Below are positions 35,641-45,294 of a stretch of DNA of 64,000 nucleotides, piece after piece (the stretch's first letter is position 1; each line of letters starts with the position of its first letter). Under the pieces are notes generated by a model. The model was not told where the DNA came from. It worked only from the letters and a program-made list of their open reading frames with translations, and searched no databases. This DNA comes from Microbulbifer sp. A4B17. GTDB taxonomy: Bacteria > Pseudomonadota > Gammaproteobacteria > Pseudomonadales > Cellvibrionaceae. The position numbers and the translations under genes are program-made. Location: assembly GCF_003076275.1 (NCBI RefSeq), contig NZ_CP029064.1:2180501-2244500 (forward strand), read 5' to 3'.

Positions 35641-37743
35641 TTAGATTTTGCCATCAGCCCATTGCGCAAATGTTTTTCCCTCTTGGGCTAGCCGTTCCAG
35701 TAAAGGGGCTGGTGTCCAGTAGGTATCTCCATGCTGCTGGCGGAAAGTACATATTTTTTCATAGATTTCCTTCAAGCCGATACTGTCGGCATAGTGCATA
35801 GGTCCTCCACGATGGGGCGGAAAGCCATAACCGTAAACATATACAACGTCTATATCGCTCGGACGTTGGGCTATGCCTTCCTCCAGGATTTTGGCTCCTT
35901 CATTAATCAGCGCGAAAGTTAGGCGGTTTAGAATCTCCTCGTCGGAGATTTCCCTCCGTACAACCCCTTGGCGTTTAGCTTGGGCCTCAATGACTTCCAG
36001 CACTTCCGGGTCGCTGCTGCGAGCGCGAGTTTCGGGATCGTAGCGATAGTAGCCGGCTCCACTTTTCTGGCCCAAACGGCCCATTTCAACCAGGGCATCT
36101 GCAATACAGTAGGTTTTTGGATCTCCTCTTCCTGATTCGCTCAGGCCCTGGCGCGCCTTGTAGCCGATATCCAGTCCTGCTAGATCTCCAACAGCCATAG
36201 GGCCCATAGCCATCCCCCAAGACTGCATAACCGAATCAATCTGCTCCGGGGTTGAGCCCTCGATTAAACACAGCTGCGACTCTCTGCCATAGGGGTGCAA
36301 CATACGGTTGCCAATAAAGCCGTAACAGTTTATCGCTAGTACGGGTACTTTCTTGATCGTTTTAGCGAGTTGCATGGCAGTGGCAATTACATCGTCAGCA
36401 CTTTGCGAGCCGCGAACCACCTCGAGTAGTTTCATTACATTGGCAGGGCTGAAAAAATGCATCCCTATAACGTCTTGAGGCCTGTTAGTTGCAGCTGCGA
36501 TTTGATCAATATCCTGGTAGGAAGTGTTGGTTGCAAGGATGGTATCGGGTTTGCAAGAGTGATCCAATTTGGCAAAAATTTCCTGTTTGAGCTCCATATT
36601 TTCAAATACGGCCTCAATGACCAGGTCTACGTCAGCTAGGTCTGCGTAGTCAGTTGTGCCGGAAATCAACGAGAGACAATGAGTTTTTTGACCTTCTGTG
36701 AGTTTCCCTTTCTGCATGCTGATGGTGTAATTCTTGTCGATCACTGCTAGCCCTCGATTTATCGCAGTTTGATCGATTTCTACCAGCTTGACTGGAATAC
36801 CGACATTGGCAAAGTTCATGGCGATGCCTCCGCCCATAGTGCCTCCACCGATAATGCCCACGCTCTTTATCTCCCTGGTGGGTAGGTCTTTTGGTAAACC
36901 TGTGACTTTGGTTGCAGTGCGCTCGGCAAAAAACAAATGCCTGAGTGCGGCCGATTGACTGGAGAGCAGGCATTCGATAAACAGGTCGAGCTCTTTAGCA
37001 AGTCCTTGATCAAAAGGCTGGTGAACTGCGGCCTCTATACAGGTAACAATATGTTGCGGTGCAAGCTGACCTCGTGATCTCTTTTCAAGGCGCTTGCGGA
37101 AATCATCAAATAACCCTTCAGGAATGCTGTCAGGATCTATTACGATGTCTCTGACTCGGCGCAGAGGAGCTTCATTTGTTATCAATTCACGGGTAAAGGC
37201 GAGGGCTCCCTCTAACAAGTCATCATCGATAGCCCGGTCTATTAACTTCATACTTTTGGCTTTAGAGGCCGGTATTGGACTGCCTTTTGTGATTAATTCC
37301 AGTGCAGCGGCAACACCAGCCAAGCGTGGGGTGCGCTGGGTGCCACCGGCCCCTGGCAGTAATCCCAGTTTGACTTCTGGAAGCCCCACTTTGGCCGATG
37401 CTATTGCACAGCGGTAATGGCAGGCTAGCGCGACTTCGAATCCACCACCGAGTGCCGTGCCGTGAATGGCGGCGATTACTGGTTTACAGGAGTTTTCTAT
37501 TTCCGCAATCACTTCTGATAGGGCGGGTGCCTGTGGTGGCTTGCCAAATTCCGTAATGTCCGCACCAGCGATAAAAGTTCGGCCTTCGCACACTAGCACT
37601 AGGGCTTTTGATGCATCGCCTTGAGCGTTCTTAATCGCTCCCCAAATGCCCTCACGCAAGCCCTGAGAAAGGGCGTTCACAGGGGGATTGTTCAATCGAA
37701 TTACACCGATATCGCCAATGAGTTCATAACTTACACTAGACAT
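35641..37743 (-). CDS. bifunctional enoyl-CoA hydratase / 3-hydroxyacyl-CoA dehydrogenase (PimF-like)
   Basis: This 700-residue fusion carries two beta-oxidation activities. The N-terminal crotonase domain (about 1-190) has the oxyanion loop HGTALGGGFEVALAC and the PEVKLGLLPGAGG motif. The NAD-binding domain (about 290-475) opens VGIIGGGTMGGGIA, and a C-terminal 3HCDH region follows. The length (about 700) and domain order match PimF and PaaH-type single-chain enzymes, and it lacks a partner like FadA directly fused in frame. The thiolase gene lies 62 bases upstream on the same strand, giving consecutive hydration, oxidation and thiolysis steps. Confidence 0.92.
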   Translation of the reverse strand: MSSVSYELIGDIGVIRLNNPPVNALSQGLREGIWGAIKNAQGDASKALVLVCEGRTFIAGADITEFGKPPQAPALSEVIAEIENSCKPVIAAIHGTALGGGFEVALACHYRCAIASAKVGLPEVKLGLLPGAGGTQRTPRLAGVAAALELITKGSPIPASKAKSMKLIDRAIDDDLLEGALAFTRELITNEAPLRRVRDIVIDPDSIPEGLFDDFRKRLEKRSRGQLAPQHIVTCIEAAVHQPFDQGLAKELDLFIECLLSSQSAALRHLFFAERTATKVTGLPKDLPTREIKSVGIIGGGTMGGGIAMNFANVGIPVKLVEIDQTAINRGLAVIDKNYTISMQKGKLTEGQKTHCLSLISGTTDYADLADVDLVIEAVFENMELKQEIFAKLDHSCKPDTILATNTSYQDIDQIAAATNRPQDVIGMHFFSPANVMKLLEVVRGSQSADDVIATAMQLAKTIKKVPVLAINCYGFIGNRMLHPYGRESQLCLIEGSTPEQIDSVMQSWGMAMGPMAVGDLAGLDIGYKARQGLSESGRGDPKTYCIADALVEMGRLGQKSGAGYYRYDPETRARSSDPEVLEVIEAQAKRQGVVRREISDEEILNRLTFALINEGAKILEEGIAQRPSDIDVVYVYGYGFPPHRGGPMHYADSIGLKEIYEKICTFRQQHGDTYWTPAPLLERLAQEGKTFAQWADGKI

Positions 37744-37805
37744 TGCTATCTCCAGATCTTAAGTGACAACTGTTCGGTCTCGGTTTTATTTACATCTAAT
37801 CAGGT

Positions 37806-39008
37806 TTAAATGCGTTCTATGATTACAGCGATGCCCTGGCCAATCCCGATACACATGGTGGCTAGTGCATAGCGCCCACCCGTACTTTCCAGCTGGCGCA
37901 ATGCTGTCAGCAAAATACGGGCACCACTGGCCCCCAGGGGGTGACCAACGGCGATGGCACCACCGTTGGGATTTACCCGTGGGTCCGCATAATCAATTTC
38001 GAGCATTTTGAGGCAGCCCATAGCCTGTACCGCAAAAGCTTCGTTGAACTCCATTACATCCATATCCCCAAGCTCCAAGCCCGCCCGGGCAAGGGCTTTA
38101 CGGGTAGCCGGTACCGGGCCCAACCCCATTACCCGCGGCTCTACTCCTGCAATGGCGCTGGCGAGAATACGTGCCCTAGGCTTTAGATCTGCTGCTTGGC
38201 CAGCTTCGGCGCTACCAATAATGAGTGCCGCCGCACCATCGTTGATGCCGGAAGCGTTGCCGGCAGTAACCACTCCATCTTCGAAAAGTGCGGGTAGGGC
38301 TTGAAGTCGCTCCAATGTTGTATTGGGGCGAGGATGTTCATCTGTATCGATGAGAAGCGCTGGCTTCTTGCGGCCTTGGGGTACTTCGATGGGAATAATT
38401 TCATCGACAAAGAAGCCATCGGTACGCGCCGACTCGTATTTGGCTTGTGATGCCAATGCAAATGTATCGCACTCTTCCCGGCAAATATTCAGGTCTGATG
38501 CAATATTGTCTGCGGTCTGAGGCATGCTATGGCTTCCATACTCGGCAACAATGTCTGGGTTGGTGAAGCGGGGGCCAAGGGTCGTATCTGCCAATACCTG
38601 ATTGCGATCAAAAGCACTGTTGGCTTTGGAGAGAACCAGGGGGGCGCGACTCATTGATTCGACACCTCCCGCGATAAATAGCTCTCCTTCTGAGGCGCGA
38701 ATGCAGCGAGCGGCATCTGCTATGGCGGACAAGCCGGAACCACAAAGGCGATTTACCGTTATGCCGCCAGTGGATATGGGCAATCCTGCTAGCAGGCCTG
38801 AAAATCGGGCAATGTTGCGACTGTCTTCTCCCGCCTGATTGGTATTGCCCGCAATAACGTCCTCAAAATGTTGAGGGTTAAAATTATTTCTTTCAGTCAG
38901 GGTCCTGATGACATGGGCAAGCAGGTTGTCGGGCCGGATACTGGAAAGGCTGCCCCCGTGGCGGCCAAAAACACTGCGGCCGCCGTCATAAATATAGGCA
39001 TGTGACAT
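37806..39008 (-). CDS. acetyl-CoA C-acyltransferase (thiolase, PcaF/PimB-like)
   Basis: This 400-residue thiolase has nucleophile Cys89 in NRLCGSG, His356 in GHPLGASG and the second Cys386 in TMCIGIGQG. All three active-site residues are therefore intact. The start (AYIYDGGRSVFGRHGG) and GNTNQAGEDSRN resemble beta-ketoadipyl-CoA thiolases, suggesting an acyl chain carrying a second carboxylate, but a plain 3-ketoacyl-CoA is possible. It sits between the ligase (55 bases upstream) and the bifunctional enzyme on one strand. Confidence 0.92.
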   Translation of the reverse strand: MSHAYIYDGGRSVFGRHGGSLSSIRPDNLLAHVIRTLTERNNFNPQHFEDVIAGNTNQAGEDSRNIARFSGLLAGLPISTGGITVNRLCGSGLSAIADAARCIRASEGELFIAGGVESMSRAPLVLSKANSAFDRNQVLADTTLGPRFTNPDIVAEYGSHSMPQTADNIASDLNICREECDTFALASQAKYESARTDGFFVDEIIPIEVPQGRKKPALLIDTDEHPRPNTTLERLQALPALFEDGVVTAGNASGINDGAAALIIGSAEAGQAADLKPRARILASAIAGVEPRVMGLGPVPATRKALARAGLELGDMDVMEFNEAFAVQAMGCLKMLEIDYADPRVNPNGGAIAVGHPLGASGARILLTALRQLESTGGRYALATMCIGIGQGIAVIIERI

Positions 39009-39063
39009 AGTGAAATTTCCGATATTGGAGTTCTAAGTGCATTGAGTCATGCGGTAATTTCTT

Positions 39064-40941
39064 TTATTCAAACTCCAAAGCCACGGGTAAATTTTCCAGG
39101 GCTTCCTCTACATCGGCTTTGCTGGAGGCTTGTTCAAGTTGAACTTTTGCTACCTGGCCAAGGGATGCATCGAAGTGGGCGGAAAACTTAGCGGTAATAC
39201 TTTTTTCCTCTAATGCCTGGCCTACGACATATTCGGTAGCGCGATTGCGCAGAGCTGGTTTGAATACTTTGGCTACAGCAGTGAGTGGAATCTCATCAAT
39301 AATTTCCACGCGTTTAGGAATGGCTGCGCGTTCAGAAATTTGGCTGCGGCAATAGTCAATGAGTTGTTCTTCTGTGGGCGGGTTAGTGGATGGAAACAGG
39401 GTAACGTAAGCTACTGGAACTTCTCCGGCATAAGCATCTGGTTGACCCACTGCAACGGCAATAGCAACCGCAGGGTGACGGGATAATGGTTCTTCGATCA
39501 GAGCCGGATCTATATTGTGGCCGCCGCGAATAATTAAATCCTTGGCCCGCCCGGTTAAGAACAGGTTACCATCTCCATCGAGATATCCCATATCGCCGGT
39601 ATTAAACCAGGACTTATCGACCCAGGCTTTAGCATTATCCTCTTCTGATAAGTAGCCAGAAAAAATATGTGGCCCGCGCGCGAGTACTATGCCCACCTCT
39701 CCTGTATTGCAGGTTCTAACCAGTCGGGTACCGTCTACTTCGGCAATTTTCATTTCCATATAAGGCAATCGCCGGCCGACGCTGCCTTCAGGGGCTTGCA
39801 TATCGGTAGGTGGGCGAGCTAAAAGGCAGCTGGACTCCGTCATGCCATAGCCATTACTGACAAGGACGTTGAACTTCTCCTCAAAGGCATTCTTCAACCC
39901 CGTTGGCAGGGTGGAGGCTCCACAGCCAATGTCTGTCAGACAGCTGATGTCATTGTCACCCACTGGAATTTGCATCAATACACCGAGGATGGTGGGGACG
40001 GCGGCAAAGCCCTTCACCTGAAAACGCGCAACATGATGCCACCAATTTGGTAGGACATTGGGTGAGCGAAAACCAGAGGGTGTCATGATAACAATTGTGC
40101 GTCCGGCCAATAGGGTGCCAATACCCGCAACAACCGTACCGAAAATATGAAACAGCGGAAGTCCGCTCAGGGTAGCGAAGCGCCCTTTACTGGATGACGT
40201 ATCAGCACTTAATTGAGCGACGAAGGCAATATTACTGTGAGTTAAGCGGGCTATTTTAGGTCTTCCAGTAGTGCCCCCGGTGTGGAAATAACTAGCGGTT
40301 TCATTCCCCTGGATATAACGTTCACTCTTTAGATGATCGTCCGGCTGTTGGGATATAGCCGAGACAAAATTATTTGCGTGAATACCCGCTGGAACTGGAG
40401 TATTGCTAATTGGCTTTTTACTGATTAGTAACAGAGTTTTTAATGTGGGAACTTGCTCGAGAATTTGCGTTACTTTATCCCATATTTCCTCGCTAAGATC
40501 TTGGCCAAGAGTGACCAGGACTTTAGCCCTGGTGGTATTCATAATTTCGATTATATGTTCGGGTTCCAGCAACGGATTAATAGGACTGGTAATACCTGCT
40601 GCCTGTCCTCCCCAAAGTGCAAAATGGGTTTCTGGCAAATTGGGTAGTAATAAAGTCACTGTATCGGTTGGCTCAACACCGATGGAGTGAAGAAGATTGG
40701 CAGTCTGGTGCACTCGCTGGGATAACTCGGAGAAACTTACTTTAACCGTGTCTTCGTCAGGTGCGGCCGTTGGCAGGAATTCGATGGCCGAGTCATGTTG
40801 GTAGAGGCGGGCAGATTGCCGGATTAAATCAAAAGTGCTTTCCCAGGGGTATCGCTGCGAAAGGGGGACTTTTTCATACTCCTGAATTTCAGCAAGTGAC
40901 TGCAACATTGTATCGGAGGATTGAATGGGCGTGATCGACAT
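39064..40941 (-). CDS. AMP-dependent acyl-CoA ligase
   Basis: This 625-residue adenylate-forming ligase activates a carboxylic acid to its CoA ester. The phosphate loop TGGTTGRPK is at 221-229 and GYGMTES at 364-370. Later motifs are FNTGDMGYLD, GRAKDLIIRGGHN and a terminal TAVAKVFKP with the catalytic Lys. The C-terminus has about 60 extra residues with no motif. The ATG at 40941 follows AGAGAAG and is preferred over a start 52 codons upstream. It is divergent from the dehydrogenase genes, so both halves of the island share one control region. Confidence 0.9.
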   Translation of the reverse strand: MSITPIQSSDTMLQSLAEIQEYEKVPLSQRYPWESTFDLIRQSARLYQHDSAIEFLPTAAPDEDTVKVSFSELSQRVHQTANLLHSIGVEPTDTVTLLLPNLPETHFALWGGQAAGITSPINPLLEPEHIIEIMNTTRAKVLVTLGQDLSEEIWDKVTQILEQVPTLKTLLLISKKPISNTPVPAGIHANNFVSAISQQPDDHLKSERYIQGNETASYFHTGGTTGRPKIARLTHSNIAFVAQLSADTSSSKGRFATLSGLPLFHIFGTVVAGIGTLLAGRTIVIMTPSGFRSPNVLPNWWHHVARFQVKGFAAVPTILGVLMQIPVGDNDISCLTDIGCGASTLPTGLKNAFEEKFNVLVSNGYGMTESSCLLARPPTDMQAPEGSVGRRLPYMEMKIAEVDGTRLVRTCNTGEVGIVLARGPHIFSGYLSEEDNAKAWVDKSWFNTGDMGYLDGDGNLFLTGRAKDLIIRGGHNIDPALIEEPLSRHPAVAIAVAVGQPDAYAGEVPVAYVTLFPSTNPPTEEQLIDYCRSQISERAAIPKRVEIIDEIPLTAVAKVFKPALRNRATEYVVGQALEEKSITAKFSAHFDASLGQVAKVQLEQASSKADVEEALENLPVALEFE

Positions 40942-41409
40942 GGGGGCTTCTCTCACTTTGGTTATTATGGTGACGACCATAGCAAAAGTGAATACAGCAT
41001 TCCACTCTGCGGAATAAGGTGTTAGTGTTTTACATATTAAGAAGTGCCTAGTGCATTTTTTAATGGAAAATGGCGCAAAAAAACTTATAAAAAACAAAGA
41101 AGCGCCATGTTATTGAGGTTTTTCCTGTTTTATTTTTCGAGCTGTTGATTTATGTGCCTATCTAAAATTGATTGGCGCTAGAAAAGCTCGGATTTTTATT
41201 TCCGATAAATGCATTTTGCGCCAATAATTTAAATCGTGGTATCGATTCAAAGGCAAGTAAGTAACTTGTCGAGGTGAAGCTGTTAAACACTAGTTCCGCC
41301 TGTACCGGGGATCTTTCAAAAGATTGCGTATTTTTGCTGCGCAAGATTGTGATAGAAGCAGTTTGTAGGAGCTGCTGTTCAATGCGCCGACTAATAAAGG
41401 AGCAGGCGA
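40942..41409. promoter_or_regulatory. divergent control region with paired TGGCGC repeats
   Basis: This 468-base gap separates the ligase and acyl-CoA dehydrogenase starts. It contains two inverted repeats of one motif: ATGGCGC (41070-41076) with GCGCCAT (41102-41108), and ATTGGCGC (41171-41178) with GCGCCAAT (41218-41225). A fifth GCGCC lies at 41384-41388. The repeated half-site suggests operators for a regulator of both divergent operons, possibly the IclR protein at the island's end; this is inference. Confidence 0.45.
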
Positions 41410-42609
41410 ATGAATATAGATTTTTCTCCCGAAGAGTTAGCTTTTCAGCAGGAGGTACAGCAGTTTCTCCAAGAGAAACTTCCTGAAGATATTAGAGAGA
41501 AAACCCTGAAGGAAATCCCCCTGGAGAAAGAGGATTTTGTTCGCTGGCAAAAAATACTCTATGAGCAAGGGTGGGCAGCTACGAATTGGCCGGTTGAATA
41601 TGGAGGTACCGGTTGGACACCTACTCAGAAACACATTTGGGCAGATGAATGTGCTAACTATGGTGTACCAGAGTTGATTCCTTTCGGCTTAAAAATGGTT
41701 GCTCCAGTGATCTTTACCTACGGTAGTGAAGAACAAAAGCAACGATTTCTGCCTGACATCCTGGCAAGTAATGTCTGGTGGTGTCAGGGCTATTCGGAAC
41801 CAAATGCTGGCTCAGATTTAGCTTCCTTAAAAACAACAGCTGTCCGTGATGGCGATGAGTATATTGTCAACGGCACCAAGACCTGGAATACCTTGGGCCA
41901 CTTTGCAGACTGGATATTTTGTTTGGTTCGTACTGGTGGGCCTCAAGTAAAGAACCAGGCTGCTATCAGCTTCTTGTTAATCGATATGAATCACCCCGGT
42001 ATTACGGTATCGCCAATTATGACCTTGGGTGGTCACCATGAAGTAAATGAAGTCCATTTCGATAATGTGAGGGTGCCGGTAGAAAACCGTATTGGCGAGG
42101 AGGGGCAAGGGTGGACTTACGCCAAGGTTTTGTTAACCCATGAACGCACCGGTATTGCGCGGGTGGCAAAATCCAAGAAACGCTTACAAACGTTAAAGGA
42201 TTTAGCCAAAGAGACCTGCGATGGAGAAAATAGTCTGCTTGAGAACCCGGCCTTTGCCCAAAAACTGGCCGAAGTTGAAATTGATCTCTTGGCCCTGGAG
42301 TTTACTGAACTACGTACGCTTGCGGCGGTGAGTACAGGTGGTGCCCCAGGAGCGGAATCTTCCATCCTAAAAATCAAAGGAACTGAAGTCGCTCAACTTA
42401 TCGATGAACTGTATATGGAGACGGCGGGTTACTACGGAATGCCGTTTGTGAGAGAGCAGTTTAGGAGCGGATTTGACGGAGAATGGGTGGGCCCCGGTGT
42501 TATTGCCAGCAGTGTGCCTCGTTACTTAAATAACCGTAAATCTTCAATTTATGGCGGAAGTAATGAGATTCAGAAAAATATTATCAGCAAATGGGTACTT
42601 GGCCTGTAA
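41410..42609 (+). CDS. acyl-CoA dehydrogenase, large subunit type (PimC-like)
   Basis: This 399-residue flavoprotein dehydrogenase oxidises an acyl-CoA to the 2-enoyl-CoA. Visible are GYSEPNAGSDLAS near residue 135 and the C-terminal SSIYGGSNEIQKNI. In the latter, the catalytic Glu of medium-chain enzymes is replaced by Gly. Glu245, in the helix-G position used by isovaleryl-CoA dehydrogenase, is a candidate base (inference). AAGGAG precedes the ATG. A second dehydrogenase starts 27 bases after the stop, as in pimC-pimD. Confidence 0.9.
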   Translation: MNIDFSPEELAFQQEVQQFLQEKLPEDIREKTLKEIPLEKEDFVRWQKILYEQGWAATNWPVEYGGTGWTPTQKHIWADECANYGVPELIPFGLKMVAPVIFTYGSEEQKQRFLPDILASNVWWCQGYSEPNAGSDLASLKTTAVRDGDEYIVNGTKTWNTLGHFADWIFCLVRTGGPQVKNQAAISFLLIDMNHPGITVSPIMTLGGHHEVNEVHFDNVRVPVENRIGEEGQGWTYAKVLLTHERTGIARVAKSKKRLQTLKDLAKETCDGENSLLENPAFAQKLAEVEIDLLALEFTELRTLAAVSTGGAPGAESSILKIKGTEVAQLIDELYMETAGYYGMPFVREQFRSGFDGEWVGPGVIASSVPRYLNNRKSSIYGGSNEIQKNIISKWVLGL

Positions 42610-42636
42610 GTGCAGCATCTAAAGAGGACTTGAGCG

Positions 42637-43764
42637 ATGGATTTTTCCTACAGCGAAGAGCAGCGGATGCTGCAAAGCAGTGTGAGTAAGTTTATCCAGC
42701 AGGATTATGACTTTGACCGTCGTTGTAAAATAGTGAGTAACGATATTGGCTTCAGTAAGGAAAATTGGAAGCTATTTGCGGAACTCGGCTGGTTAATGGT
42801 GCCATTTGGAAAGGATGATGGAGGCCTAGGAGGCTCCGCCGTAGACTTGATGGTGGTTATGGAGGAGTTCGGCCGAGGTTTAGTGGTTGAGCCTTTCCTG
42901 GCCAGTGTTGTTCTCAGTGGTGGTCTTATCGCTGACTGCGCTAGTGAGGTGCAAAAGCGAGAACTCCTGGGAATGTTAATGGAAGGCCAATTGCAATTGG
43001 CATTCGCTTTTACTGAGTCACATAGTCGCTATAACCTTACTGATATAGCCATGACTGCGGCAAAGGATGGAGACAATTACCTCCTGAATGGACATAAAGC
43101 TGTTGTTCTAAATGGTGACGTAGCAGATAAATTCTTAGTTGCTGTGCGGACGAGCGGAGCACAGCGAGATCGTGAGGGGATCACCTTACTACTTGTCGAT
43201 CCTAATACAGAAGGGCTTCAGCGGCATGGATATGCCACTGTGGATGCACACCGTGCCGCCGAAATTAAATTCAATAACGTGAAAGTACCCATAGCTAATC
43301 TGATAGGGGAAGAGGGGGCGGCTTTAGGAGCTATAGAAAAGGCTGTTGATAGAGCGACGTTGGCATTGTGTGCAGAAGCTGTTGGAGCTATGGAAAGGAT
43401 CTATAAGAAGACAGTTGAGTATACTAAGACACGCGAGCAGTTTGGTGTTCCTATTGGCAAGTTCCAGGCACTACAGCACCGCATGGTGGATATGTTTACT
43501 GAGTATGAGCAAGCGCGCTCAATATTGTTGATGGCTGCGCTACAGCTTGATAGCAATAACGGAGTTGCGCCTAAGGCGATATCCGCTGCAAAAAGCCGTA
43601 TTGGTAAAGCTGCGCGGTTTATCGGCCAAGAGGCGATACAGTTACATGGTGGTATAGGGGTTACTGAGGAGTTGGATGTAAGTCACTACTTTAAGCGCCT
43701 AACAACAACTCAGTACCTATTTGGCAGTACTGATTACCACACTTTACGATTTGCCAGGCTGTAA
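42637..43764 (+). CDS. acyl-CoA dehydrogenase, small subunit type (PimD-like)
   Basis: This 375-residue acyl-CoA dehydrogenase has degraded motifs compared with its partner: FTESHSRYNLTD replaces the usual TEP.AGSD, and Asp238 occupies the helix-G base position. LHGGIGVTEE is present. Such divergence is typical of one subunit of a heteromeric dehydrogenase. AGAGGA lies before the ATG. It directly follows the large subunit gene and is followed 64 bases later by the aldehyde dehydrogenase gene. Confidence 0.88.
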   Translation: MDFSYSEEQRMLQSSVSKFIQQDYDFDRRCKIVSNDIGFSKENWKLFAELGWLMVPFGKDDGGLGGSAVDLMVVMEEFGRGLVVEPFLASVVLSGGLIADCASEVQKRELLGMLMEGQLQLAFAFTESHSRYNLTDIAMTAAKDGDNYLLNGHKAVVLNGDVADKFLVAVRTSGAQRDREGITLLLVDPNTEGLQRHGYATVDAHRAAEIKFNNVKVPIANLIGEEGAALGAIEKAVDRATLALCAEAVGAMERIYKKTVEYTKTREQFGVPIGKFQALQHRMVDMFTEYEQARSILLMAALQLDSNNGVAPKAISAAKSRIGKAARFIGQEAIQLHGGIGVTEELDVSHYFKRLTTTQYLFGSTDYHTLRFARL

Positions 43765-43828
43765 ATTATAACGTACTGATTATACGGCCAAACTCACTCT
43801 CTACTTGCCACTTTGCGAGGGCGCGCAC

Positions 43829-45259
43829 ATGGAGAAAGTTGTCGAGCACACCAGATCTGTGAGCATAGGTAAAGTAGAGAGTGTTTTTAAACTTCAAAAG
43901 GATGCATTTAATAGGAACCCCTACCCGAGTCTTCAGGAACGCCTGGAAAGTTTAAAAAAATTAGAACAATTGATCCTGGGAAACCAGAAATACATAGCAA
44001 AGGCAATAAGCGAGGATTTTGGTAATCGTGCCATCCAGGAAACTAAAATTGCAGAGATCTATGGGTGTATCGACGAGATTCGTTACACTCGTAAGCGCTT
44101 AAAAAAGTGGATGAAAATGCAGAAGCGACATGTGCCTTTACTACTTCGAGGAGTAAAAAATCGCGTATTACCTCAACCAAAAGGGGTGGTTGCTATTGTT
44201 ACCCCCTGGAATTATCCACTACTTCTATCTGTTGGGCCCTTGGTGAGTGCGATATCCGCAGGGAATCGCTGTATGATCAAGATGGCTGCTAACTCGCGCG
44301 CTCTTTCTGCATTATTACATCAGCTATTTAATAGGTTCTTTCCAGAGGATCTGGTAGCTATTCTTCCGGAAGTAAGCGCCACGGAGTTTACAGCTCAGGC
44401 ATATGATCACATGATCTTTACTGGATCTGGCAAGGTAGGAAAAATGGTAATGCGGAGGGCTGCGGATCACCTAACTCCTGTGACACTAGAGCTGGGGGGC
44501 AAGTCGCCAGCCATAATATGTGGCGACTTTGATGAAAATATTGCTGCGGAACGTATTTTGAGCTCAAAATTCTTCAATGCGGGCCAAACTTGTGTAGCTC
44601 CAGATTATTTATTGATTCCTGAAGAGAAACTTTCAGGATTCTTGGAATCGTCCAAGAGACTTGTACCCAAATGGTATCCATCTTTAAATTCAGAAGATTA
44701 TACTTCGATTGTTGATGAAAAGGCGTTTAATAGGCTGAATACTTTTCTAAAGGATGCTCTGGAGAAAGGGGCTACAGTTCTGCCGTTATTAGATGTTGAA
44801 AACAATAAAGGTTTGCAAAAAATTGCTCCTACCTTAGTGTTAAACCCGACAGAAGACATGAGCCTGCTACGTGAGGAGATATTTGGCCCTATTTTACCTA
44901 TTCTTACGTATAGGAATCTGTCTGATACGATAGATTACATAAATAGTAAAGATAGGCCTTTAGCATTATATATTTTCAGTTCTAGCGGGGAGATTCAGGA
45001 AAAGATTATCAAAAGCACAATGTCTGGAGGTGTTTGTATCAATGACTGCGCGATGCATGTCTCCCAGGCAGACTTGCCCTTTGGTGGTATTGGGGCGAGT
45101 GGCATGGGGCAATATCACGCTTATGAGGGTTTTTTGGAATTCTCAAAATTACGACCGATCTTTACACAAGCCAAAAAGTCAGCGGCGGTGCCTTTACGAC
45201 CACCTTATGGCCAAAGATTTGATAAAATTTTCAACTTTCTACTGCGTTTCAAGCTGTAG
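43829..45259 (+). CDS. aldehyde dehydrogenase, coniferyl-aldehyde dehydrogenase group
   Basis: This 476-residue NAD(P)-dependent aldehyde dehydrogenase has catalytic Glu221 in ELGGKSP and nucleophile Cys255 in NAGQTCVAPDY. It belongs to the class-3-like group with coniferyl aldehyde dehydrogenase (CalB). GAGG precedes the ATG at 43829; a TTG eight codons upstream is less likely. It would supply a carboxylic acid to the acyl-CoA ligase of the same island. It is probably the last gene of the plus-strand operon, and converges on the IclR gene 35 bases away. Confidence 0.88.
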   Translation: MEKVVEHTRSVSIGKVESVFKLQKDAFNRNPYPSLQERLESLKKLEQLILGNQKYIAKAISEDFGNRAIQETKIAEIYGCIDEIRYTRKRLKKWMKMQKRHVPLLLRGVKNRVLPQPKGVVAIVTPWNYPLLLSVGPLVSAISAGNRCMIKMAANSRALSALLHQLFNRFFPEDLVAILPEVSATEFTAQAYDHMIFTGSGKVGKMVMRRAADHLTPVTLELGGKSPAIICGDFDENIAAERILSSKFFNAGQTCVAPDYLLIPEEKLSGFLESSKRLVPKWYPSLNSEDYTSIVDEKAFNRLNTFLKDALEKGATVLPLLDVENNKGLQKIAPTLVLNPTEDMSLLREEIFGPILPILTYRNLSDTIDYINSKDRPLALYIFSSSGEIQEKIIKSTMSGGVCINDCAMHVSQADLPFGGIGASGMGQYHAYEGFLEFSKLRPIFTQAKKSAAVPLRPPYGQRFDKIFNFLLRFKL

Positions 45260-45294
45260 CTGTACTGATTGAGAAGATCTGGAGTTTGAGTCGA

